DNA from: JACMLD01 sp044227095
Lineage (GTDB): Bacteria; Bacteroidota; Bacteroidia; Chitinophagales; Chitinophagaceae
DNA: 64,000 nucleotides
Assembly (NCBI GenBank): GCA_044227095.1
Contig: JBGAFV010000001.1
Coordinates: forward strand, 4,216,001 to 4,280,000
Direction of reading: 5' to 3'
The translations under genes and the position numbers were made by a program. This document shows positions 45,230 through 52,753 of this stretch, piece by piece. The first letter of the stretch is position 1. Every line of letters begins with the position of its first letter. Under the pieces are notes generated by a model. It was not told the DNA's origin. It did not search any database and saw nothing but the letters and a program-made list of their open reading frames with translations.

Positions 45230-45260
45230 CAAAAATATTGCAAGAGCGGCATAATAGCAA
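45230..45260 (-). promoter_or_regulatory. Bacteroidota-type promoter of pdhB
   Basis: On the minus strand TTG (45260-45258), a 20-bp spacer and TATTTTTG (45237-45230) match the consensus exactly. Start of transcription near 45223 gives a leader of about 20 nt to the ATG at 45204, which decides that start. Confidence 0.7.
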
Positions 45261-45427
45261 AAGAATTACCTCCATCAACAATAGAACGCTGATTTTTATG
45301 ATGAAGCTGATAAGTCATGATTTTCTGCATTTACCTGCGTGCTTTCAATCAGTTTATATCTGGGGTAAGAAGAACCAAGGTTGAAGTAATTTTTCTGTTT
45401 CTTTGCAGCCATTATAATGCTTAATCA

Positions 45428-46756
45428 ATGAATCAATCTTTTAATAGCAATAAGACATTTAACCTTTCTGCCGTTGGAGAAGGGCCGGGGGTGAGGTTAG
45501 TTTTTAAATTTGGTGGTGCTAGTGTAAACAGTGTAGAAAGAATAAAAAACATAGCAGCTATATTGCGCAGTTTTTCCGGGCAAAAAATACTGGTTGTTAT
45601 TTCTGCTATGGGCAAAACAACCAATGCGCTTGAAAAAGTAGTAGAAGCATTTTATAATAACCAGCCAGAGCAGGCCCTTGAATTATTTAACCAGGTAAAG
45701 AACCAGCACCTTACAACTGCCAAATATTTGCTCGTAAAAAATTACCTTGCTTGTGAAGCGCAACTGCGTGATTTTTTTACCGAAGTAGAATGGCTGCTGC
45801 ACGATAAGCCTGTTCGTGAATTTGATTATTATTACGACCAGGTAGTTTGCGCCGGTGAATTATTGTCTACCGCTATTGTAAGTGCTTTTTTAAATGAAGA
45901 AGGCATAACCAATCAATGGCTTGATGTACGTGACACTTTCCGTACTGATGATAATTTCAGGGATGCCAATATTGATATAGCTTTTACCACACGCAGGGTT
46001 ATAGAAAATGTGCTGCCGGTTTTTGAAACGCATGATTTAATAATTACACAGGGATTTATTGGCGCTACAGACGAAAACGAAAGCACAACACTTGGTCGCG
46101 AAGGAAGCGATTACTCCGCTGCCATTTTTGCCAATATGCTTGATGCAAAAAGCCTTAGCATATGGAAAGATGTGGAAGGTGTTATGAATGCAGATCCCAA
46201 AGCATTTCCCGAAGCAACACTAATTACTGAACTTAATTACGATGAAACAATTGAGATGGCGTACTATGGCGCACAGGTTATACATCCAAAAACCATTAAG
46301 CCTTTGCAGAACAAAGACATTCCGCTCCAGGTAAAATGCTTTCTTGATCCATCTTTGCCCGGAACCATCATACACAATAAAAACATTAGTCACCTGCCGC
46401 CAATTATTGTTGTGAAAGATAACCAGGCGCTGGTGCACTTGCATACACAGGATTTTTCTTTTGTAGGCGAAAAACCAATGAGCCGTTTGTATGAGATTTT
46501 TGCAGAAGTAAAAATCAAACCCAACCTTATACAAACCGGCGCAGTAAGCCTGGTTGTTTGTCTTGATGATCGCCCTGATAAAATTGAAAAATTTGCATCT
46601 ACAGCTTCTTCTATGTTTGAAGTAGTAGTTGAAAAAGGACTGGCTTTACTTACCATCCGCCATTATAAAGAAGCGTTGCTTCAAAAAATGACTGCAGGTA
46701 AACAAGTTGTATTAAAACAACAAAGTGAAGATACTGTGCAGGTGCTATTGATGTAA
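45428..46756 (+). CDS. lysC: Aspartate kinase
   Basis: This monofunctional aspartokinase (442 residues from ATG 45428) phosphorylates aspartate, the first step to lysine, threonine and methionine. The amino-acid kinase fold starts with VFKFGGASVNSVERIKN; TLGREGSDYSAA and WKDVEGVMNADPK are typical, and the C-terminal ~140 residues form ACT domains (IIVVKDNQALVHLHTQDFSF). The canonical N-terminus begins at GTG 45491 (VRLVFKFGG); the 21 residues before it are encoded by a dispersed repeat (45461-45497). Either start is possible. No homoserine dehydrogenase domain follows. Confidence 0.92.
   Translation: MNQSFNSNKTFNLSAVGEGPGVRLVFKFGGASVNSVERIKNIAAILRSFSGQKILVVISAMGKTTNALEKVVEAFYNNQPEQALELFNQVKNQHLTTAKYLLVKNYLACEAQLRDFFTEVEWLLHDKPVREFDYYYDQVVCAGELLSTAIVSAFLNEEGITNQWLDVRDTFRTDDNFRDANIDIAFTTRRVIENVLPVFETHDLIITQGFIGATDENESTTLGREGSDYSAAIFANMLDAKSLSIWKDVEGVMNADPKAFPEATLITELNYDETIEMAYYGAQVIHPKTIKPLQNKDIPLQVKCFLDPSLPGTIIHNKNISHLPPIIVVKDNQALVHLHTQDFSFVGEKPMSRLYEIFAEVKIKPNLIQTGAVSLVVCLDDRPDKIEKFASTASSMFEVVVEKGLALLTIRHYKEALLQKMTAGKQVVLKQQSEDTVQVLLM
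45461..45497. repeat. LTPGPSP-type intergenic repeat overlapping the aspartate kinase start
   Basis: The segment around GGAGAAGGGCCGGGGGTGAGG is the kind of short repeat whose reverse strand translates as NLTPGPSPT, a peptide that recurs in many bacterial draft annotations. Here it lies between the ATG at 45428 and the GTG at 45491 and is in frame with the kinase. Only one copy is seen in the window. Confidence 0.65.
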
Positions 46757-46813
46757 CTGAAAGTTTCCTTCTTATTTTTTGCTGAAATAATAAATAACTT
46801 ACCGGAATTAATA

Positions 46814-47425
46814 ATGATACCTATGACTAAAATAATTCTGCATGTTTTACTTTTCATTGTCATTTTGAAAGGCAGACCCATTAATGCATCTACTACGGCT
46901 TCCTTACACGGCCAGTCTTTACGTGATAGTTTACCTGCTCTAAATACAATTGCAGATGCGGACATTGATACAGTAAGAGACAGGATTAAAACCAACACAA
47001 TCGACGTTACGCTAAAAACCGGGAAAATATATTCTTATAATGCAGACAAAGTAAGAGCGCAATGGGAAAACAAGCCGGGACTGGCCCCTAAAATTGAAAG
47101 AGTTGTAAATGACTGGCGTAAGACTTTTACAAAAGCAGAACAACCACCGGCTTTTCCCGGCGGCGATGAAGCATGGAATGCTTATGTTAAAAAATATGTT
47201 GAGGAAAACAAACACAAGCTAAATCATAAGGGATCGGGGAATGTCAGTGTTCAGTTTATTATTGACAAAGATGGTGAAATATCAGGCGTAGAAATATACC
47301 AAAGTGACAATGTAAAATTATCCGCTTTAGCAGTAGATATTATAGAAAATAGCCCCTTTTGGCTACCGGCAATTCAAAATGGTCACAAGGTGGTATCGTA
47401 TCAAAAAGTGATGCTGGTTTTTTAG
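46814..47425 (+). CDS. TonB C-terminal-domain protein
   Basis: This 203-residue exported protein has an N-terminal signal or anchor and, from about residue 110, a TonB_C-like domain (PAFPGGDEAWNAYVKKYV, GNVSVQFIIDKDGEISGVEI, FWLPAIQNGHKVVSYQKV). The PxFPGG opening is typical of Bacteroidota energy-transducer-like proteins. It lacks the long Pro/Lys-rich periplasmic spacer of true TonB, so it may be a TonB-domain protein with a structural or signalling role. It follows aspartate kinase on the same strand after 57 bp. Confidence 0.82.
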   Translation: MIPMTKIILHVLLFIVILKGRPINASTTASLHGQSLRDSLPALNTIADADIDTVRDRIKTNTIDVTLKTGKIYSYNADKVRAQWENKPGLAPKIERVVNDWRKTFTKAEQPPAFPGGDEAWNAYVKKYVEENKHKLNHKGSGNVSVQFIIDKDGEISGVEIYQSDNVKLSALAVDIIENSPFWLPAIQNGHKVVSYQKVMLVF

Positions 47426-47507
47426 TAAGATGCAGAACGCTGGTTGTTATGATTGGGCAGATAAGATATGATTTAATTTATGCTGATTTCTACAATTATA
47501 TCTGTTC

Positions 47508-47529
47508 ATAACAATCATAAAAATCTGCG
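47508..47529. repeat. Copy of the AATCTGCG-family repeat arm
   Basis: The sequence CATAACAATCATA followed by AAAATCTGCG repeats 42848-42870 with one difference. A weak opposite arm (GATG, AACGC, TTGTTATGATTG) lies at 47430-47455, so this also can fold. Confidence 0.6.
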
Positions 47530-47550
47530 TTCCATCAAAAAAGCGAAGCT

Positions 47551-48678
47551 TTATCTTCCATAAATACTTCTCATCCTGCTATCAAACTGGCTCATTAACT
47601 GTCGTGTAAGTTCGCGATAGAGTTCATCATAACTTGGCTGATTATTATAAACGCCGCGGATAATAGCCCAATCCCTGTCTGTTAGTGCCCGTTGATCTCC
47701 CGTATAGCTACCTGTTTGTTTCTCCCAAGTATAACGTGAAGTTATCCGATCACTACCTACCATGCGCCTCGATGCGGCATCTGTAATGCGGTAGTCCATG
47801 CTGGCACGGGAATCGATCACTCTTCTTACAACATTAACTGTTGCAGTAACAGTATACGTTCTTGATTTCTTATCGTCCTTATCATCCTTCTCTGTAATCT
47901 CTTTGGAAACAGTATAACTATCACGTGAAGATCCCATTTGTCCAAACCATATGTCGTACACGTTTATATCCATATACTGATCCACCCGCACTTCACGTGC
48001 ACGTGGCTCGCTATTTCCATAAAATCTATAGTAGTGGCTGCTTCCGATATTATTAAGCGTATGAACAATATCGTTTTGAAAATAATTGCCGTTTACGGAG
48101 TAATTATCAAAACGCTGATCAAACTTGTCTACAATAATATTGACAACGGCAAGACTATAAGCATCGTTTTTTCTATCCTCTACATCTTTATAACCAGGAA
48201 CATAATACACTACCTGCTTAAAACTTTCATAGGCTTTTTGTGCACTTAAGCGATCGCCACGTTGCAATAAATCCATTCCCCGGTTATAACTAAATTCTGC
48301 TGCATTGTCTGCCGCTGTAGATACATCTGCCGCATAATTGTTAGCAGTAACATGACCAAAAGCTGCAGGTGTGGCTGCTATTGCAGTATACATTTTTTGA
48401 AGAGCGATATAATCCCTGTAAATAATATCCAGCTTTTGTGCATTTACAGTACCTGTATTGGCTGCATTAATAGAGCTTTCGTATTTAATTACTGCTTCGT
48501 TATATGCTTGTGGAAGAATGGATGCCGCAACGGCGTTATCTGGTTTTTTGCGCAAATCATCCAGTGCAGAATACAGTGCTTTATCGTACTGGCCTTCATC
48601 AAACAATTTTTTTGTCGATTTACAGGCTGCAAAAATTATCAATACTGCAAATATGCAGGAAGTAATAAAGGGTTTCAT
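47551..48678 (-). CDS. Outer-membrane or periplasmic lipoprotein of unknown function
   Basis: This 375-residue lipoprotein has a lipobox FAAC with Cys19. The N-terminal half shows TPR-like helices (LFDEGQYDKALYSALDDLRK; GMDLLQRGDRLSAQKAYESF), and the C-terminal half (residues about 190-370) is beta-rich with the pattern YTVTATVNVVRRVIDSRASM. I recognise no enzyme motif or named family. The last ~40 residues (YDELYRELTRQLMSQFDSRM) form an amphipathic helix. It is adjacent to the L,D-transpeptidase gene and probably co-transcribed; a cell-envelope role is an inference from that only. Confidence 0.75.
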   Translation of the reverse strand: MKPFITSCIFAVLIIFAACKSTKKLFDEGQYDKALYSALDDLRKKPDNAVAASILPQAYNEAVIKYESSINAANTGTVNAQKLDIIYRDYIALQKMYTAIAATPAAFGHVTANNYAADVSTAADNAAEFSYNRGMDLLQRGDRLSAQKAYESFKQVVYYVPGYKDVEDRKNDAYSLAVVNIIVDKFDQRFDNYSVNGNYFQNDIVHTLNNIGSSHYYRFYGNSEPRAREVRVDQYMDINVYDIWFGQMGSSRDSYTVSKEITEKDDKDDKKSRTYTVTATVNVVRRVIDSRASMDYRITDAASRRMVGSDRITSRYTWEKQTGSYTGDQRALTDRDWAIIRGVYNNQPSYDELYRELTRQLMSQFDSRMRSIYGR

Positions 48679-48731
48679 GCTTCAGTATTTATGAGAGAAA
48701 ATTACAACAAAGAGAGGATACTCATTTATTA

Positions 48732-49907
48732 TTAATCGGCTTCCACATATATGGTCTGCTTCAGCTTTATTGCAATAGGTTTTTCCAGGCGTATAGCGGG
48801 TGACCATGTTGGTAATGCCTCAAACCTTTCTATAATCAGGTTATTCATTTCATTGGTAGCGCCCCTTAATACTTTTGGCAAAATGGTTTTACCTTCTTTT
48901 GTAACAATATATTCAACAGTTATAAAAGTTTTCTTGGTTTCGGCGGGCAGCATTCCCACAAGATCTTTAGAAAGATCATCAAGAAATTTCTGGAAAGCTT
49001 CTGCACCGCCTGGAAATACAGGTAGTTTATTTACAGAATTCATCAATTCTGATTCATCAAACTTTACAGGCGTAGCTTCTTTTTTCTTTACAATTTTTAT
49101 TTCAGGTTTTACATCTTCAGGAATAGAAACATCATCGCCAAAAACATAATTGCCTTTCTCATCAATCATAATCACCGGCAGGTTCTTGTGTTTTTCAAAA
49201 TAATAATACACCTGCTTTAGCTTTTCGGCCATTCCTTTGTATTCAGGAAAACTCTTTTCATAATTAGTAAGGTAGTAATTGCTTTTGGGCATTTTAAATG
49301 ATACCGGGAAAATATGAACAGGAATAAAATCCTGGCCCATATTCTTAGCCTGGGTGGCAAGTATATACAGCTCTTCAATATAAGTATCTGTAAGCGGAAT
49401 GCACCCTGTAGTAACGCAACTTCCGTGAATATAAATATCACCACCGGGCTGTAATGAATCGCTCAGCATCCTGTCAGAAACATTCGGGTAATTTAAACCG
49501 AGTGAAAGATGATAATTGCTTCTGGGGTTAAACTCATTGATATAATAAAACCCTTCCGGCACCTGGTAATCGCCTGCCATTCTTTTGGGGCCTAAAGTTC
49601 CTGCCAGTGCGCAAACTTTATACGTCTTAAATAATTTATACGGGTCGTTCTTTTCCTGCTTTACCCAAACCTCGAGTTGGCTATCATACTTAAAAGAACG
49701 GATGTACAGGTATTTTGCAGGCCACACCAATTTCTTCTCTTCAAACTGTTTGATGAGTGTGTCTTCTTTGTGTTTCAGCGCCTCATTAAAAACGGGGAAA
49801 GATCGCTGATAATTCACAAAATTAAATTCCGGGGCAGCCGTTTGGGCGGATACTGTGCAGAAAAACCCCGAAAAAATAAATAAAACAACGAATCTTGTCA
49901 TAACCAT
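48732..49907 (-). CDS. YafK-like L,D-transpeptidase fused to a TonB C-terminal domain
   Basis: This 391-residue exported protein (signal peptide MTRFVVLFIFSGFFCTVSAQ) has an L,D-transpeptidase (YkuD-type) catalytic domain at residues about 60-230. The active-site region reads GGDIYIHGSCVTTGCIPL with His161 and catalytic Cys169, and NPRSNYHLSLGLNYPN resembles the YafK/DpaA group that acts on peptidoglycan-lipoprotein bonds in E. coli. A linker is followed by a TonB_C domain (LPVFPGGAEAFQKFL onward). I place the start at 49907, as the open frame from 50051 adds 48 residues before the signal peptide. The downstream lipoprotein is on the same strand, 53 bp away. Confidence 0.88.
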   Translation of the reverse strand: MVMTRFVVLFIFSGFFCTVSAQTAAPEFNFVNYQRSFPVFNEALKHKEDTLIKQFEEKKLVWPAKYLYIRSFKYDSQLEVWVKQEKNDPYKLFKTYKVCALAGTLGPKRMAGDYQVPEGFYYINEFNPRSNYHLSLGLNYPNVSDRMLSDSLQPGGDIYIHGSCVTTGCIPLTDTYIEELYILATQAKNMGQDFIPVHIFPVSFKMPKSNYYLTNYEKSFPEYKGMAEKLKQVYYYFEKHKNLPVIMIDEKGNYVFGDDVSIPEDVKPEIKIVKKKEATPVKFDESELMNSVNKLPVFPGGAEAFQKFLDDLSKDLVGMLPAETKKTFITVEYIVTKEGKTILPKVLRGATNEMNNLIIERFEALPTWSPAIRLEKPIAIKLKQTIYVEAD

Positions 49908-50040
49908 AATCTGTCTTTCATAAAACGGATACTCAAGTAAATTATTACCGCAAAATACCCCAGAAGGCGTTAAAAATACCACAAACAGCCCGCAAAAATT
50001 AATCCAGCTATCCACCACTGTGGAAAACAGCCGATAAATT

Positions 50041-50131
50041 GGAATTGGCAATTAGTTTTTGGCTTTTCTATTCAACTACCAAATCCCAATTCCCAATTCC
50101 AAATTCCCAATTACTAATTCCCAATTACCGT
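50041..50131. repeat. Heptamer array (TTCCCAA family) between the L,D-transpeptidase and purK
   Basis: Seven consecutive exact 7-nt steps from 50083 to 50131: ATCCCAA, TTCCCAA, TTCCAAA, TTCCCAA, TTACTAA, TTCCCAA, TTACCGT. A short opposite arm (GGAATTG, GCAATTA) lies at 50041-50054. The array fills the purK promoter region, ending 24 nt before its ATG. Confidence 0.85.
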
Positions 50132-50154
50132 ATTTTTACCGGCAAATCTGAAAT

Positions 50155-51276
50155 ATGCAAAAAGTTGGGATATTGGGTGGTGGACAATTGGGAAGAATGT
50201 TATTACAGGCAGCTGCAAACTACCCTGTAGAAACGTATTTAATGGAAAGTGATCCGGAGTGCCCTGCAGCGCATTTATGCCATCATTTTACAAAAGGTGA
50301 TATCCGCAATTTTGATGACGTTTATAATTTTGGTAAAGGTCTTGATGCTATTACTATTGAAATAGAAAGTGTAAATGAGGATGCACTGGAAAAATTAGAA
50401 AGTGAAGGCGTTAAGGTTTTTCCCAAACCATCTGCACTAAGAACTATAAAAAACAAAATACTACAAAAACAATTTTATGCCGCACACCAGTTGCCTACCG
50501 CAGCATTTGTAATTACTAAAAATTTGCAGGAACTAAATGCACAGGAAAACTTTTTGCCTGCCGTACATAAGATTGCCACTGGTGGGTATGATGGCCGTGG
50601 TGTACAGGTGATCAAAAAGAAAGACGACATGAGTAAAGGGTTTGATGCACCTGCCGTACTTGAAAAAATGGTAGACATACACAAAGAGATTGCACAGATT
50701 GTTGCAATAAATGAAAAAGGGGAAACAGCCCTCTACCCTGCTGTTGATATGGTATTTAATAAAGACCTTAACCTTCTTGATTATCAAATAAGCCCGGCAG
50801 ATATTCCTGAAAAGACAGGCTGGAAAATTGAAGCGATTGCCATTAACCTTGTAAAAAATCTTAAAAGCCCGGGCATTTTCGCAGTAGAATTTTTTATAGA
50901 CAGGGCTGGAGAAGTTTATGTAAATGAAACAGCACCCCGTGTACACAATAGTGGTCACCATACCATAGAGGGCAATTACAGCTCTCAGTTTGATATGTTA
51001 TGGCGCATCATGCTTGGTTACCCACTTGGCAATACAGATTGCATTTTACCTGCTGCCATTGTAAACCTGTTAGGCGAAAATGGTTGCGAAGGCGATGCCA
51101 AGTATGAAGGCATTAATGAAATTCTGAGCATGGACAATGTGTTTGTACACATTTATGGAAAGAAAACCACCAAAGCCGGGCGTAAGATGGGACATATTAC
51201 CATTCTTAGCAATGAAAAACAGGAACTCACGCACAAAGCAAATACAATAAAAAGAACAATTAAAGTGATTAGCTAA
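50155..51276 (+). CDS. purK: 5-(carboxyamino)imidazole ribonucleotide synthase
   Basis: PurK (373 residues, ATP-grasp) makes N5-CAIR from AIR, bicarbonate and ATP in purine synthesis; PurE then converts N5-CAIR to CAIR. It starts VGILGGGQLGRMLLQAA and contains the ATP-grasp segments KIATGGYDGRGVQVIKK, FAVEFFIDRAGEVYVNETAPRVHNSGHHTIE. purE lies 6 kb downstream on the same strand, separated by a minus-strand efflux operon. The assignment is firm. Confidence 0.97.
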   Translation: MQKVGILGGGQLGRMLLQAAANYPVETYLMESDPECPAAHLCHHFTKGDIRNFDDVYNFGKGLDAITIEIESVNEDALEKLESEGVKVFPKPSALRTIKNKILQKQFYAAHQLPTAAFVITKNLQELNAQENFLPAVHKIATGGYDGRGVQVIKKKDDMSKGFDAPAVLEKMVDIHKEIAQIVAINEKGETALYPAVDMVFNKDLNLLDYQISPADIPEKTGWKIEAIAINLVKNLKSPGIFAVEFFIDRAGEVYVNETAPRVHNSGHHTIEGNYSSQFDMLWRIMLGYPLGNTDCILPAAIVNLLGENGCEGDAKYEGINEILSMDNVFVHIYGKKTTKAGRKMGHITILSNEKQELTHKANTIKRTIKVIS

Positions 51277-51424
51277 GAGAACAAAGAGAAAAAGAGTATC
51301 GGATGCTGTTACTGTTTAGCGATCATATAGACCAAGGAAAATAGAGATAATCATCTTGCTTTTCAGCGAGGATACAGACCATTGGCAAAAATTTTTATAC
51401 TCCTTTTCTCTTAGTGCTCTTAGC
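51271..51424. repeat. Inverted repeat between purK and the TolC-like gene
   Basis: The arm GCTAAGAGAACAAAGAGAAA (51272-51291) pairs with the reverse of TTTTCTCTTAGTGCTCTTAG (51403-51422). It spans the convergent gap and contains the purK stop codon. Period is near 7 (AAGAGAA, CAAAGAG) but less regular than other arrays. It may act as a two-way terminator. Confidence 0.55.
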
Positions 51425-52744
51425 TTATGGATTTAATTTACTCACCAATCTCTTCAATTCTATCTCAGAAGATTTTGATGCATAGCTAAGATTAATCAAA
51501 CTGAAAGCGGCAGTTTCAAATGTTTGCTGCGCAATGGTTACATCTACAAAAGTTTTTTGTCTCAATTGAAATTGCTGCAATACAAGATCAATCAGCTTTT
51601 GCGCAAGCTCATAATTCTTTTGCGCTGTTTCAAGTTGCAATTTTGCTGAAGTATAAGCCTGGAAGGTTTTAACTGCATTGGAACTATAGTCTCGCAAAGT
51701 AATTTCCTTTTGCAAATCTGCATTGCGGGTGTTAATCGCTGCAATTTTTTGCTGGCGTTTATAAATTGAGCCGTTGTAAATAGGAATAATAAAATTGCCC
51801 CCTACAAAAGGTCCGCTGCTTTGGTTTAATAAAACTTGTCCCGCAGTATTTTGTGTACGACTGTAATTATAACCCGCCTGTGCACGTATGGTTGGATATC
51901 GCAGCGCCGCTGTTTCTTTTTCTATCAACTCATTAATTCTTATTTGTGCATCTGCTGCTGCAATATCAGGATTCGTACTAATGCTGTCAAGAACATTACC
52001 CAATATCAATGATCTGTCAACAATAATAGTATCACTGATGCTAATAGTTGAATCTGGTTTAAGTGTAAGCAAAGTTAGTAAACCAGTTTTTGCCTGGTCA
52101 ATAACCAGTTCCTGCTGTATTCTTGTTTGCTTTAGATTATTAAGATCCAGTTGCGATTGAAACAAATCTGCATTGTTGGCCAATCCAACATTTTGCTGCA
52201 CCTTTATAATTTCCAGTTTTTTTTCAGCAACTGCTATAGACTGATCAAATGTTTTTAAATAACTCTGTTGTCTTACAATATCATAATAGCTTGTCATTAC
52301 CGCTGCTATTATATTTTGTATCTGCGAGGTTACATATTCCTTGCTTTGCTTTTCAATTTCTTCCAGACGTTTTTTGGTTGCTTTTACACGAAGACCGTTG
52401 TACAATAAAATGCTTCCGGTGGCACCTGCTGCAAGCTGATTAGAAGTAGCACCTTTGCGTTGTGTTGTATAAGCCGAATCTTTTCCATTGGCAAGGCGCT
52501 GGTTAATGGTCTGGTTAATGTTAACCGTCTGCTCAATATCAGAACCGGTAGCAGTAACAACAGGCATGCCACCCGCAATACCAATATTGTTGTTTATACG
52601 GCTGATCTCCTGGTTGTTTTTCACGAGTTGTATATCCAGGCTGTTTTTCAGCGCAATATTAACGGCATCCTGTAACCGCAGTTGCTGTGCTGAAACTGCA
52701 GCGTATAAACCGATCAATAAAAAAGAAATAAATAGCCGCTTCAT
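51425..52744 (-). CDS. TolC-family outer-membrane efflux protein
   Basis: This 439-residue outer-membrane channel protein has a signal peptide ending at VSAQ and two OEP repeats rich in heptad-like helices (LQDAVNIALKNSLDIQLVK; AVKTFQAYTSAKLQLETAQK). It would form the outer duct of the tripartite pump encoded by the next two genes upstream, from which it is separated by 9 bp. Substrates are unknown. Confidence 0.92.
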   Translation of the reverse strand: MKRLFISFLLIGLYAAVSAQQLRLQDAVNIALKNSLDIQLVKNNQEISRINNNIGIAGGMPVVTATGSDIEQTVNINQTINQRLANGKDSAYTTQRKGATSNQLAAGATGSILLYNGLRVKATKKRLEEIEKQSKEYVTSQIQNIIAAVMTSYYDIVRQQSYLKTFDQSIAVAEKKLEIIKVQQNVGLANNADLFQSQLDLNNLKQTRIQQELVIDQAKTGLLTLLTLKPDSTISISDTIIVDRSLILGNVLDSISTNPDIAAADAQIRINELIEKETAALRYPTIRAQAGYNYSRTQNTAGQVLLNQSSGPFVGGNFIIPIYNGSIYKRQQKIAAINTRNADLQKEITLRDYSSNAVKTFQAYTSAKLQLETAQKNYELAQKLIDLVLQQFQLRQKTFVDVTIAQQTFETAAFSLINLSYASKSSEIELKRLVSKLNP

Positions 52745-52753
52745 TATTATAAG

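Noticed and set aside
45205..45330. Upstream ATG extending pdhB by 42 residues
   Set aside because: A consensus promoter lies inside that extension (45230-45260), and the extra residues have no family similarity.
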